A stretch of 64,000 bases of DNA from Aureimonas glaciei. Lineage in GTDB: Bacteria > Pseudomonadota > Alphaproteobacteria > Rhizobiales > Rhizobiaceae. The position numbers and the translations under genes are program-made. Location: NCBI RefSeq assembly GCF_014643375.1, contig NZ_BMJJ01000007.1:6925-70924 (forward strand), in the 5' to 3' direction. Below the pieces are notes generated by a model that was not told the DNA's origin, did no database searches, and worked only from the letters and a program-made list of their open reading frames with translations. This document shows positions 34,295 to 43,090 of this stretch, piece after piece (positions within the stretch are counted from its first letter, which is position 1; every line of letters begins with the position of its first letter).

Positions 34295-34428
34295 TCGGCC
34301 CAGGCTTCTGCCTTGCACCGACGCTGGCCTTCGTCGCGACGACGGGGGCCAGCGGTTCTGTTTCTGCCGATGACGGTCGATCGTCTCGGCCCGGCGGCAG
34401 CCCGCCGCTCGGGCCGACGGGCGGGAAG

Positions 34429-35649
34429 CTAAGGCATCCGCAGGGCAAAGACCTCGAGGGGCTCGCCGAGGCCCTTCAGCGGGTGGAAGCCGACAGGGTC
34501 CATGGCATCCATCTGTCCCGCCATTTCGGCGAAGGCGCGCGAGACCAGAACAGGACGCTTCACCTCCTTCGTCAGCGTCTCCAGCCGCGATGCGACATTG
34601 ACGGCCGGACCGATGACGGTGAAGTCGAGCCGCTTTTGCGAGCCGATATTGCCGTACATGACGTCGCCGACATGGATGCCGATGCCATAGCCGAGCGCGT
34701 CGTGCCCCAGCCGGGCATGCTCCGCATTGACCGCGACCATCGCCGCCTGCGCCTCGGAAACCGATCGCAGAAGGGCAGCGCAGGCATCGGGATTGCTGAG
34801 CGGAAAGATGGCGAGCAGGCCGTCTCCGACGAATTTCAGGATCTCGCCGCCATTGCGCTCGATCGGCTCCGACATGGCGTCGAAATAGCCGTTGAGCAGG
34901 TCGATGACATGGTCGCGCGGCCAGAGTTCCGAGATGGTGGTGAAGTCGCGCAGGTCGCAGATCAGGATGGCGGCGCCCACCGTCACGCCGCTGCCGCGCC
35001 GCGTCGCGCCGGCCAGGATGAGCTCGCTGGCGTGCGGGCCGACATAGGTTTCCAGAAGCGTGCGGGCTAGCCGGTTCTTCACCCGGATTTCGCTGACGAG
35101 GGCGAGGACGGGCAAGAGATCGGCGAGGCAGCGCAGTTCGCTGTCCTCGAAGCCGCCGGGGCGGTCGGTCGCGAAGCTCACCACATGGCGCTTGCCGCCG
35201 GTGTGCAGGATCGGCCAGGCGACGTAGTCCGTCAGACCCTCGGCGGCGAGGTCGTCGAAGATCGAATGCGGGAAGGCATGCCCGGCCGGCAGGTCCAGCC
35301 GCTGCCGGACTTCGTCGGCCCCGTTGTCGATCTCGCTGACGGGACTGTCGATGTATTGCGGGGTGACGAGGACGCCATGGTCGAACAGGTCGATCTCGCA
35401 GTCCGGCTGATCCTTCCGCCACAGGATCCGCGCACCCAGCCATTGCGGATGCTGGATGGTGAAGGCGAGTGTCGCGCGTGCAATGCTCACGCCTTCGGCG
35501 CGCAGCCGCTCGCAGAGCCCGGCGAAGATGTTGTCGATGAACCGCTCGTCGCGCGTACCATTCACCAGCCAGTCGAGAATCGGGCTGTGTCGCGTCGGCC
35601 AGTGCAGGCTGTCGCTGGGCGGGATCAGGTCGGCCGTCTGAAGAGTCAT
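34429..35649 (-). CDS. Class III adenylate/guanylate cyclase
   Basis: A 406-residue soluble protein with a ~190-residue N-terminal regulatory, probably GAF-like region and a class III cyclase domain (about 220-395). Metal-binding Asp232 (ICDLRDFT) and Asp276 (FVGDGLLA), purine-recognition Lys272 and Asp342 (DFTVIG) and transition-state Asn351/Arg355 (NVASRLE) are all present, which fits adenylate cyclase activity. Rhizobia and relatives encode many such cyclases with one regulatory domain each. The signal sensed is unknown. Confidence 0.93.
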   Translation of the reverse strand: MTLQTADLIPPSDSLHWPTRHSPILDWLVNGTRDERFIDNIFAGLCERLRAEGVSIARATLAFTIQHPQWLGARILWRKDQPDCEIDLFDHGVLVTPQYIDSPVSEIDNGADEVRQRLDLPAGHAFPHSIFDDLAAEGLTDYVAWPILHTGGKRHVVSFATDRPGGFEDSELRCLADLLPVLALVSEIRVKNRLARTLLETYVGPHASELILAGATRRGSGVTVGAAILICDLRDFTTISELWPRDHVIDLLNGYFDAMSEPIERNGGEILKFVGDGLLAIFPLSNPDACAALLRSVSEAQAAMVAVNAEHARLGHDALGYGIGIHVGDVMYGNIGSQKRLDFTVIGPAVNVASRLETLTKEVKRPVLVSRAFAEMAGQMDAMDPVGFHPLKGLGEPLEVFALRMP

Positions 35650-35919
35650 CGTCTGTCTCCGGGTCGAGACGCCTCACCTAAGCTCTCTCCGGGCGATCCG
35701 CCACCCTGCCCGGTCCACCCCGCCGATCGATCGTGATGGGCCGCCATCATGGCGGGAACCGACAGCGTGGAACCCTTCCTGCCGGCGACGATTGTCCGGG
35801 CGTCATGGACCGCACCTTGCTGGGGACTTCGCGGTCGACGAGGCTGTCGGGCACTGGGCGGTCGAAGCCGGGATTCGCCGATGAGCGGCGAGCTTCCGCG
35901 CGATGGGGAACGAGGAAAT

Positions 35920-36786
35920 ATGGGCGTGCGCTACAAACTGGGATGCGAGCTTTCCTATGAGGTTCAGGGACCGACCGTCTTCATCTTCAATCTGGAAGTG
36001 GCGAAGCTCCAGCGCCATCGCGATCTTACCGAGCACCTGACGATCACGCCCGATCATTCCCGCCGCAGCTATGTCGTACCGGACATCCACAACCGCTATT
36101 TCGCGCTGTCCGCCGAGGCCGGGCCGCTGCAGGTGAAATACGAGGCGGAGGTGACGCTCGACGTGTTCCGCGCCGATCCCGACACGATCAGGGAGACGCC
36201 GCTCGAAGCCCTGCCGCTCGACATCATGCCCTTCCTCCTGCCCTCGCGATTCGTCTCGTCGGACCGGCTGAGCGCCTTCGCGCAGAAGGAGTTCGGGCAG
36301 TTGCCGAAGGGCCATAACCGGGTGACGGCGATCTGCAACTGGATCTATGACAATCTCGACTACCAGCCCGGCTCTTCCGATTCGCAGACCACCGCCGACG
36401 AGAGTCTGATCCTGCGCGCCGGCGTCTGCCGCGACTTCGCCCATCTCGGCACGGCTTTCTGCCGGGCCCTGAACATCCCGGCCCGCTTCGTCAGCTGCTA
36501 TGCCTATGGGCTAGAGCCCCGCGACTTCCACGCCGTGTTCGAGGCCTATCTTGACGGCCGCTGGTGGCTGTTCGACGCCACGCGGCAGGCCAATCTCGAC
36601 GGGCTGGTGCGCATCGGCGTCGGCCGCGACGCGGCGGAGATCGCCTTCGCCACGCCCTTCGGGCCGTTTCAGCCGGGGCCAATCAAGATCACCATCGACC
36701 ATGCTGACGGATCGCCGGAACTTCCGGGACGGACCACGGACGCGATTTCGACCGAAGAGCCGGCCCCCAATGCCGGCGCCAACTGA
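35920..36786 (+). CDS. Transglutaminase-like protein (bacterial N-terminal type)
   Basis: A 288-residue protein with an N-terminal beta-rich domain (LGCELSYEVQGPTVFIFNLE) and a transglutaminase core. The Cys170-His204-Asp219 triad is readable in AGVCRDFAHL, RDFHAVFEAY and WWLFDAT. These proteins are probably cysteine proteases rather than crosslinkers. ATG 35920 follows CGAGGAAAT; the frame is open further upstream but lacks support. It is divergent from the cyclase gene. No signal peptide is seen. Confidence 0.88.
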   Translation: MGVRYKLGCELSYEVQGPTVFIFNLEVAKLQRHRDLTEHLTITPDHSRRSYVVPDIHNRYFALSAEAGPLQVKYEAEVTLDVFRADPDTIRETPLEALPLDIMPFLLPSRFVSSDRLSAFAQKEFGQLPKGHNRVTAICNWIYDNLDYQPGSSDSQTTADESLILRAGVCRDFAHLGTAFCRALNIPARFVSCYAYGLEPRDFHAVFEAYLDGRWWLFDATRQANLDGLVRIGVGRDAAEIAFATPFGPFQPGPIKITIDHADGSPELPGRTTDAISTEEPAPNAGAN

Positions 36787-36897
36787 TCCTGCCGCCCGAG
36801 ACGGCGCCAGCTGGGGCGCCGGGCGACATCGCACAATGCGGTGCAGAGGCCGCCGTCCTGCGCGGCGGACGCTAGCCTGAACAGGGAGAACGACACG

Positions 36898-38028
36898 ATG
36901 CGGCAGCTGCAACGACGGAGCAGACCCTTCGCCTCCGACCTCGCCCTGGGTCTGGCCTCCGGCGCAGCGCTGACGCTGCTCGGCTTCATGGCCGGGCGCA
37001 GCCGCGACGGCGCGCGAGAGGAAAGCGACGAGGCGTCCTGGCGCGGAAGGAAAAGCGATGTGGCGGCGCCCGTCGCCGACCCCGGACGAGGGCGGACGGC
37101 CGACACGCCCTCCGCCATGCCCGCCCAGGGATGGAAAGATATCCTCCTGCGCGTGTTCCGGGAGTTCTCCGAGGACCGGCTGATGCTCGTCGCGGCCGGT
37201 GTCACCTTCTACGTCCTCCTGGCGCTTTTTCCGGCGATCACCGCGCTCATCTCCATCTACGGACTGTTCACCGATACTGCCGGTCTCACCGAGCAGATCC
37301 GGGCGCTTTCGGGCGTGTTGCCGGGCGGTGCCGTCGACATCGTCAGCGAGCAGATGGCCCGTGTCGCCGGCCAAGGCGACGGGGCTCTCGGCCTCGGACT
37401 CTTGTTCGGCCTCGGCCTCGCCTTGTGGAGCGCCAATGCCGGCATGAAGACCCTCTTCGATGCGCTGAACATCGTCTATGAGGAGAAGGAGAAACGCAGC
37501 TTCGTGCGCCTGACGCTCATTTCACTGGCCTTCACGCTCGGCTCTCTCGTCTTCGTGCTGCTGACGCTCGGGGCCATCGTCGTCCTTCCCATCGCCCTGA
37601 AGTTCGTCGGCCTCGGCGGCCTGGAAGCCTGGCTGCTGCTCCTGCGCTGGCCAGCCATGCTCGTGGTCGCCGTTCTCGGCCTGACGCTGATCTACCGCGT
37701 CGGTCCCAGCCGGACTGGTGCGAAATGGCGCTGGCTGTCCTGGGGCGCGATTCTCGCCGCGGTACTGTGGCTCGGTTTCTCGCTCGCCTTTTCCTGGTAC
37801 GTCACGAATTTCGGCAATTACGACGAGACCTATGGTTCGCTCGGGGCGGCGATCGGCTTCATGACCTGGATCTGGATCTCGACCATCCTGGTCCTGATCG
37901 GGGCCGAGCTCAACGCCGAGCTGGAGCACCAGACCGCGGTCGACACGACAGTCCATCAGCCGCGCCCGATGGGGACCCGCGGCGCCGAAATGGCGGATAC
38001 GCTGGGGAAGGCGCACGGCGCGGACTGA
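36898..38028 (+). CDS. YihY/BrkB-family membrane protein
   Basis: A 376-residue protein with one N-terminal hydrophobic segment (about 15-33), a charged linker, and a YihY/virulence factor BrkB domain of about six membrane helices from residue 95 onward. Family features: DRLMLVAAGVTFYVLLALFP, LWSANAGMKTLFDALNIVYEEKEKRSF and a late acidic FGNYDETYGSLGAAIGFMTWIW. The molecular function is unsettled; despite the old name it is not an established RNase. AGGGAGAACGACACG precedes ATG 36898. Confidence 0.92.
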   Translation: MRQLQRRSRPFASDLALGLASGAALTLLGFMAGRSRDGAREESDEASWRGRKSDVAAPVADPGRGRTADTPSAMPAQGWKDILLRVFREFSEDRLMLVAAGVTFYVLLALFPAITALISIYGLFTDTAGLTEQIRALSGVLPGGAVDIVSEQMARVAGQGDGALGLGLLFGLGLALWSANAGMKTLFDALNIVYEEKEKRSFVRLTLISLAFTLGSLVFVLLTLGAIVVLPIALKFVGLGGLEAWLLLLRWPAMLVVAVLGLTLIYRVGPSRTGAKWRWLSWGAILAAVLWLGFSLAFSWYVTNFGNYDETYGSLGAAIGFMTWIWISTILVLIGAELNAELEHQTAVDTTVHQPRPMGTRGAEMADTLGKAHGAD

Positions 38029-38097
38029 GCGCGCCCGTCACGGCGCGGCACATCGGGGGTGCCAGTCAGGCATCCTGACCGTCACCTCACTGTCACA

Positions 38098-38116
38098 ATA
38101 TGCACTACGTGCATAT
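38098..38116. promoter_or_regulatory. Perfect inverted repeat, possible operator upstream of DUF1127 gene
   Basis: ATATGCAC-TAC-GTGCATAT is an 8-bp perfect inverted repeat with a 3-bp spacer. A half-site-like ATGCAC recurs at 38131-38136. It lies 79 bp upstream of the DUF1127 gene in an AT-richer intergenic region and is likely to bind a dimeric regulator; which one is not known. Confidence 0.5.
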
Positions 38117-38194
38117 CTTCTGTGCGCCAGATGCACTTCTTTTGGGCAGGGACAAAGCCTATCTGACGGTCACAACATTGGAATGGACCGTTAC

Positions 38195-38350
38195 ATGTTT
38201 TCCCAGATCGCCAAGCGCTTCCGCGCCTACCAGGCCCACCGCAAGGTCGCCAGCCACCTGTCGCGCATGGACGACCGCGAACTCTCCGACATCGGCATCA
38301 GCCGTAGCGAGATCGAGTACGCCGTCCAGCGGGGACGCCTCCAGCATTAA
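38195..38350 (+). CDS. DUF1127 small basic protein
   Basis: The 51-residue protein starts MFSQIAKRFRAYQAHRK and contains the DUF1127 signature HLSRMDDRELSDIGISRSEI. Such proteins are common in Rhizobiales and affect RNA or metabolic regulation in the few studied cases. ATG 38195 is chosen by similarity to family N-termini; ATG 38183 in frame would add four residues. A strong terminator follows 20 bp after the stop. Confidence 0.85.
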   Translation: MFSQIAKRFRAYQAHRKVASHLSRMDDRELSDIGISRSEIEYAVQRGRLQH

Positions 38351-38369
38351 GCTCTGGTCGCCCGATTGA

Positions 38370-38406
38370 AAAAGGCCCGTCGCTCCTGGAGCGGCGGGCC
38401 TTTTTG
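38370..38406 (+). terminator. Rho-independent terminator
   Basis: AGGCCCG-T-CGCTC, loop CTG, GAGCG-G-CGGGCCT forms a long stem followed by TTTTTG; the A-run before the stem makes it usable from both sides, so it may also serve the convergent quinone oxidoreductase gene. Confidence 0.85.
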
Positions 38407-38446
38407 TTTTGGCGGCCTTCGTCACCGCATTGCGACGGGGCGCATC

Positions 38447-39421
38447 TCACACCGTGAGGATTGTCGCGCCCGTGGTCTTGCGCGCTTCGAGGTCGCGATG
38501 CGCCTCGGCGGCGTCCGCCAGAGGATAGGTCTGGTCGATCCGCACCTTCACCGCGCCCGAGGCGATGACGTCGAACAGGGCGCCGGCCGACTCTTCGCGC
38601 TCTTCCCGGTTGCTGACATAGCCGAAGAGGCTCGGCCGCGTGGCGAACAGCGAGCCCTTCTGGTTGAGGATCGACAGGTCGATGTCCGGCAGCTTCCCCG
38701 AGGACTGGCCGAAGGTGGCCCAGAGACCCCGTCGCTTCAGGCAGTCGAGGCTCTTCGGGAACGTATCCTTGCCGACCGAATCATAGACGACGTCGCACTT
38801 CTTACCGTCGGTGATCTCCAGCACGCGCGCGACGAAATCCTCCTCGCGGTAGTTGATCATGTGATCGTAGCCGTGCTCGAGCGCGAGCGCGCATTTCTCC
38901 GCCGATCCGGCCGTGCCGATGACGGTGGCGCCGAGATGTTTTGCCCACTGTCCCGCAATCAGGCCGACGCCGCCGGCGGCGGCATGGAACAGCATGACGG
39001 TGCCCGGCCCGACCGGAAACGTCCGTCGCAGCAGATATTCCGCCGTCATCCCCTTCAGCATCACGGCGGCGGCCGTTTCCGAGGCGATCGCCTCGGGAAG
39101 CTTGACCACCTCGTCGGCGTCGATGACCAGCCGCTCGGCATAGCTGCCATTCGCCCCGCTATAGGCGACGCGATCGCCGACGGCGACCGAGGTTACGCCC
39201 TCGCCGAGGGCCACCACCGTCCCGGCGCCCTCCTTGCCGAGGACGAAGGGCATGGAGGCCGGCTTGTAGAGGCCGGTGCGGAAGTAGACGTCGATGAAGT
39301 TGACGCCGGCGGCCGCCTGCTCGACGAGGATCTCGCCCGGGCCTGGCTGGCCGATATCGCGCTCCTCCCAGGACAGGACCTCAGGGCCTCCGAAGGCGTG
39401 TACCACCATCGCTTTCGTCAT
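38447..39421 (-). CDS. Quinone oxidoreductase (zinc-independent MDR family)
   Basis: A 324-residue medium-chain dehydrogenase/reductase of the NADPH:quinone reductase (QOR) type. GVNFIDVYFRTGLYK and the nucleotide-binding FHAAAGGVGLIAGQWAKHLG are readable, and no zinc-ligand Cys cluster is present. It reduces quinones by one electron from NADPH. Its ATG at 39421 overlaps the stop of pcs (ATGA), so the two are translated together. Confidence 0.92.
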   Translation of the reverse strand: MTKAMVVHAFGGPEVLSWEERDIGQPGPGEILVEQAAAGVNFIDVYFRTGLYKPASMPFVLGKEGAGTVVALGEGVTSVAVGDRVAYSGANGSYAERLVIDADEVVKLPEAIASETAAAVMLKGMTAEYLLRRTFPVGPGTVMLFHAAAGGVGLIAGQWAKHLGATVIGTAGSAEKCALALEHGYDHMINYREEDFVARVLEITDGKKCDVVYDSVGKDTFPKSLDCLKRRGLWATFGQSSGKLPDIDLSILNQKGSLFATRPSLFGYVSNREEREESAGALFDVIASGAVKVRIDQTYPLADAAEAHRDLEARKTTGATILTV

Positions 39422-40161
39422 TCGGCATCTCCCAGTTTGGCTTGCTTGCGGCCGCCGAGCCAGTCGACGACCTGGACGACGGCACCGATCGAAAAGAGAT
39501 AGAGCCCCGTCGCCAGGATGCCGGCCTTCGCCCAACCGGGCAGGTCGAAGCTGTAGTAGAGGGCGAGGAGCCCGAAGACCGACCAGAGCGCCACGATCGC
39601 GAGATTGAGCGGGCGCAGCCGCTTCACCCGGACGGGGTGAAGGAACTTGATCGGCAGGAAGGTGGCGATCGAGCAGAACGCGACGAAGGCGAAGGCGGTG
39701 ATCTCGCTCGGCTGCACGGCGAAGAAGGTGAACACCACCATGTTCCAGGCGACCGGAAAGCCACGGAAGAAATAGTCGGTCGTCTTCATCCGCGTGTCGG
39801 CATAGTAGATCGCGCTGGAGATGACGATCATGCCGGCCGCCACGAAGGACAGGGGGCCACTGATCATGCCCGACTCATAGAGCGCGAAGGCCGGGATGAT
39901 CACATAGGTCGCGTAATCGATGATCTGGTCGAGCACGTCGCCCGACCAGTTCGGCAGCACGCGCAAAATATCGACCTTGCGCGCCATCGGGCCGTCGATG
40001 GCGTCGACGAAGAGGGCGAAGCCCAGCCAGCCGAACATCGCCACCCAGCGGTGGTCGGCGGCGGCAATGATCGACAGAAAGGCCCAGAAGGCACCGCTGG
40101 CCGTCAGAAGATGCACGGCGAAGGCGCGCCGCTGTTCCCATTTCGATACCGGCTCGGCCAT
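39418..40161 (-). CDS. pcs: Phosphatidylcholine synthase
   Basis: A 247-residue membrane protein of the CDP-alcohol phosphatidyltransferase family. The motif is DGPMARKV...SGDVLDQIIDY, which fits DG-x2-AR-x(n)-G-x3-D-x3-D. Sequence features ANNING many rhizobial Pcs proteins are seen: LPNWSGDVLD, YYADTRMKTTDYFF and FLHPVRVKRLRPLN. It condenses choline with CDP-diacylglycerol in the inner membrane. ATG 40161 is chosen by comparison with family N-termini; the frame opens up to GTG 40290. About eight membrane helices. Confidence 0.93.
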   Translation of the reverse strand: MAEPVSKWEQRRAFAVHLLTASGAFWAFLSIIAAADHRWVAMFGWLGFALFVDAIDGPMARKVDILRVLPNWSGDVLDQIIDYATYVIIPAFALYESGMISGPLSFVAAGMIVISSAIYYADTRMKTTDYFFRGFPVAWNMVVFTFFAVQPSEITAFAFVAFCSIATFLPIKFLHPVRVKRLRPLNLAIVALWSVFGLLALYYSFDLPGWAKAGILATGLYLFSIGAVVQVVDWLGGRKQAKLGDAE

Positions 40162-40304
40162 GTCTTCCCGTACTCGTTGTCGCAGGGACGGCTCGCTGCG
40201 CGGTCCCCCATTGCTTAAAGCTGTATCGTCCGTATGTCTGAAATCAAAGGGAAACAGGGCATCGGGCGCCGCTTCTTTGGCCTGGGTCACGGAAAGGGAA
40301 CAGT

Positions 40305-41525
40305 ATGGGACATCTGAGGAGCGAGATTGCCGTCGTCGGCGGGGGGCTTTCCGGTTACGCCACGGCGATCGGCTTTGCAGCGGCCGGCTTCGATACCGTG
40401 CTGGTGGCGCCCACTCCCACGCGCGAGGACAGGCGCTCCACCGCGCTGATCGGGCCGTCCGTGGCCTTCCTGGAAGAACTGGGCGTGTTCGCGGCGGTTC
40501 GCGCCGTGGCCGAACCGCTGGCCGTGATGCGGATCATCGACGACACCGGCCGGCTCCTGCGCGCCCCGACCCTCTCCTTCGACGCCGCCGAAATCGGCCT
40601 GGCCGCCTTTGGCTTCAACGTGCTGAACGCGGATCTGATGCAGGCGCTGACGGAGCGGGCGCGGGCCCTGGACAGCCGGCTGCGCATCGTCGACCAGGCG
40701 GTGGACGATCTCCGCATTGCCGCGGACGAGGCCGTGCTGCATCTCGGCGACGGCACGACCCTCACCGCCTGTCTCGTCGTCGGCGCCGACGGGCGCAACT
40801 CGTTGGTGCGCGAGCGGTCTGACATCGCCTGCCGCGCCTGGGCCTATCCGCAGACGGCCATCGTCCTCAACTTCGCGCATCGGCGCGATCACGGCGGCAT
40901 CTCGACGGAATTCCACCGGACCACCGGTCCCTTCACCCAGGTTCCCCTGCCCGGTCGCCGTTCGTCGCTGGTCTGGGTCGAGACGCCAGAGACGGCCGAC
41001 CTGATCGTCGATCTGAAGCCGGAACGGCTGGAGAGGATGATCGAGGAACGCCTGCATTCGATCCTCGGTGCGGTAACGCTGGACGGCCCGGTGCAGAGCT
41101 TTCCGCTAAAGGGCGCCAGCGCCGCGCGCCTGACCGCGCCGCGCGTCGCCCTGGTCGGCGAGGCGGCGCATGTGTTTCCCCCGATCGGCGCGCAGGGCCT
41201 CAATCTCGGCCTGCGCGACGCCGAGGCGATCATCTCGGCCGCGGAAGACGGTCGCGACGATCCCGGCCGTCCGTCCGTCCTGTCGGCCTACGAGGCGGCG
41301 CGGCGCGGCGACGTGATGTCGCGCAGCGTCGGCGTCGACCTGCTCAACCGGTCCCTGCTCGCCGGACTCCTGCCGACCCAGGCGGCGCGGGCGGCCGGCC
41401 TGTCGGCGCTGGCGGCCCTGCCCTTCCTGCGTCGCTTCGCCATGCGCGAAGGCGTCTCGCCCGGCGCCGGATTCAAGGGCATCGCGCGCTCAGTGCGCGA
41501 AGGGATCGGCGGGGAGAACGCCTGA
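40305..41525 (+). CDS. UbiH/COQ6-family FAD-dependent monooxygenase
   Basis: A 406-residue flavoprotein. The FAD-binding Rossmann motif is EIAVVGGGLSGYATAIG at about residues 7-23; GADGRNSLVRE follows at about 165; the second FAD motif is VALVGEAAHVFPPIGAQGLNLGLRDA near 283. These are hallmarks of ubiquinone-biosynthesis hydroxylases. Which ring position it hydroxylates cannot be told. It is divergent from pcs and overlaps the 3' end of the convergent AEC gene by 36 bp. Confidence 0.9.
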   Translation: MGHLRSEIAVVGGGLSGYATAIGFAAAGFDTVLVAPTPTREDRRSTALIGPSVAFLEELGVFAAVRAVAEPLAVMRIIDDTGRLLRAPTLSFDAAEIGLAAFGFNVLNADLMQALTERARALDSRLRIVDQAVDDLRIAADEAVLHLGDGTTLTACLVVGADGRNSLVRERSDIACRAWAYPQTAIVLNFAHRRDHGGISTEFHRTTGPFTQVPLPGRRSSLVWVETPETADLIVDLKPERLERMIEERLHSILGAVTLDGPVQSFPLKGASAARLTAPRVALVGEAAHVFPPIGAQGLNLGLRDAEAIISAAEDGRDDPGRPSVLSAYEAARRGDVMSRSVGVDLLNRSLLAGLLPTQAARAAGLSALAALPFLRRFAMREGVSPGAGFKGIARSVREGIGGENA

Positions 41526-42464
41526 CGACATCAGGTAGAGCGCCAGCGTCACCGTCACGACGGACGCGAGGGTGGTGACGAGGACCGCGGCCGAGGCCCG
41601 CTCGACCCAGACCCCGTATTGCTGCGCGATGACGAAGACATTGGTCGCCACCGGCAGGCAGGCAAGCAGCACCGCGACCTTCACCCAGACCGGATCAAAC
41701 GGTCCGGCGAAGGCCAGGAAGAGATAGACGACGATCGGGTGCAGGACGAGCTTGGCCGGCACGATGTAGCCGAGTTCGGGCGGCACCCGCTTCAGCGGAC
41801 GCAGCGCCAGCGTCACCCCCATGGCGAACAGCGCGCAGGGCGCGGCAGCGCTCGCGAGCAGGGTCAGCAGCCGGTCGATCGGCGCCGGCAGATGCAGGCC
41901 GAGGAGCGCCGCGCCGATCCCGACGATGGTCGCGAGGATGAAGGGATGGGTGAAGATGCGGGTCAGCACCTCGGCCATCATCGCCGGCACGGAGCGGCCG
42001 GATCGCCCACCCAGGGCCATGCACAGCGGCGCCAGCACGAAATGCAGCGTGTTGTCGAAGCAGAAGATCAGCGCCACGGGTACGGTCGCCTCCGGCCCGA
42101 AAGCCGCGATGGCCAGCCCCGGACCCATGTAGCCGATATTGCCGTAGGCCGCCGCCAGTCCCTGGATCGTCGACGCGGGGACGTCGCCGCGCGTTCGCGC
42201 ATAGCCGGCGGAGAAGATCGTGAGGAAGATGGCGAAGGTGGCGAGCGTCGTCGCAGTGATGAAGGCGGGATTGGCGAGCCGTTCGACAGGCGTCTTCGAC
42301 AGGAGCTGGAAGAACATCGCCGGCAAAGCGAGATAGACGACGAAGACCTGCAGCCAGGCGAGCCCCTCGATCGGGCGCGGCGTTGCCCGGCCGGTGCCGT
42401 AGCCAAGTCCGATCAGGGCGAAATAGGGGAAGATCAGCCCGAGGATGGCGATCAAGGCCGGCAT
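41490..42464 (-). CDS. AEC-family transporter
   Basis: A 324-residue membrane protein with about ten helices and the two-repeat arrangement of the auxin efflux carrier family. AAYGNIGYMGPGLAIAAFG is the conserved broken-helix region near residue 105-125, and CLPVATNVFVIAQQYG is the equivalent in the second half. Family members export small organic acids or malonate-like anions; the substrate is unknown. The 3' end overlaps the convergent monooxygenase gene. Confidence 0.9.
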   Translation of the reverse strand: MPALIAILGLIFPYFALIGLGYGTGRATPRPIEGLAWLQVFVVYLALPAMFFQLLSKTPVERLANPAFITATTLATFAIFLTIFSAGYARTRGDVPASTIQGLAAAYGNIGYMGPGLAIAAFGPEATVPVALIFCFDNTLHFVLAPLCMALGGRSGRSVPAMMAEVLTRIFTHPFILATIVGIGAALLGLHLPAPIDRLLTLLASAAAPCALFAMGVTLALRPLKRVPPELGYIVPAKLVLHPIVVYLFLAFAGPFDPVWVKVAVLLACLPVATNVFVIAQQYGVWVERASAAVLVTTLASVVTVTLALYLMSSGVLPADPFAH

Positions 42465-42538
42465 CCGGCGCTGCGCGGTCCCGTCCGCGCGGGGAACGAG
42501 GAAGCCGCCGAGCGGGTTTTCGAAGGGCCGACGGCGCG

Positions 42539-42566
42539 CTTGCCGACAGCGCCGATCTGGCCCGAT
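42539..42566 (+). promoter_or_regulatory. Weak sigma-32-like promoter candidate for hspQ
   Basis: CTTG, 18 bp and CCCGAT partly match the alphaproteobacterial heat-shock pattern CTTG-N17/18-CYTAT, 120 bp upstream of hspQ. One core mismatch makes this tentative. Confidence 0.25.
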
Positions 42567-42684
42567 GTTTGCATATTGCCCACCACAATGATTATCCGGC
42601 AGTACACGACATTGGTGGTAGACAAGGCAGCCCGGGACCGGTGCCTGATTTCAGCGGCATCGGCCGGGCCGAATTAACAGACCC

Positions 42685-43020
42685 ATGAAGGCCGCCATGC
42701 AGACAGCTCGTTTTTTCATCGGTCAAGTCGTCCGGCACCGGTTCTTCCCCTTCCGCGGCGTGATCTTCGACGTCGATCCGCAATTCGGCAATACCGAGGA
42801 ATGGTACCAGTCCATCCCCGAGGAAGTCCGTCCGCGCAAGGACCAGCCCTTCTACCACCTCTTCGCCGAGAACGCCGAGACCGAATATGTCGCCTATGTC
42901 TCCGAGCAGAACCTTCTGCCCGACGACACCGACACGCCGGTCCGACATCCCCAGGTGAACGAGATGTTCGACGGGCCGATCGACGGCGCCTACCGCATCA
43001 AGGGCGCGCATCGTCACTGA
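42685..43020 (+). CDS. hspQ: Heat-shock protein HspQ (YccV-like)
   Basis: A 111-residue protein with the hemimethylated DNA-binding/YccV fold: FFIGQVVRHRFFPFRGVIFD, EEWYQSIPEEVRPRKDQPFYH and YVAYVSEQNLLPDD. E. coli HspQ is an adaptor of Lon protease and binds hemimethylated oriC. ATG 42685 is used; ATG 42697 in frame, behind GAAGG, would trim four residues. A strong bidirectional hairpin separates it from the convergent ialB-like gene. Confidence 0.9.
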   Translation: MKAAMQTARFFIGQVVRHRFFPFRGVIFDVDPQFGNTEEWYQSIPEEVRPRKDQPFYHLFAENAETEYVAYVSEQNLLPDDTDTPVRHPQVNEMFDGPIDGAYRIKGAHRH

Positions 43021-43045
43021 CCCGAAAGGCTGGGATGGCCGACAG

Positions 43046-43080
43046 CAAAACGGCGGCTCCGAGGAGCCGCCGTTTTGCAT
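43046..43080. terminator. Bidirectional terminator between hspQ and ialB-like gene
   Basis: AAAACGGCGGCTCC and GGAGCCGCCGTTTT form a 14-bp perfect stem with a GA loop. A-run and T-run flank it on both strands, so it can end both convergent transcripts. Confidence 0.9.
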
Positions 43081-43090
43081 TGAGATCGGA

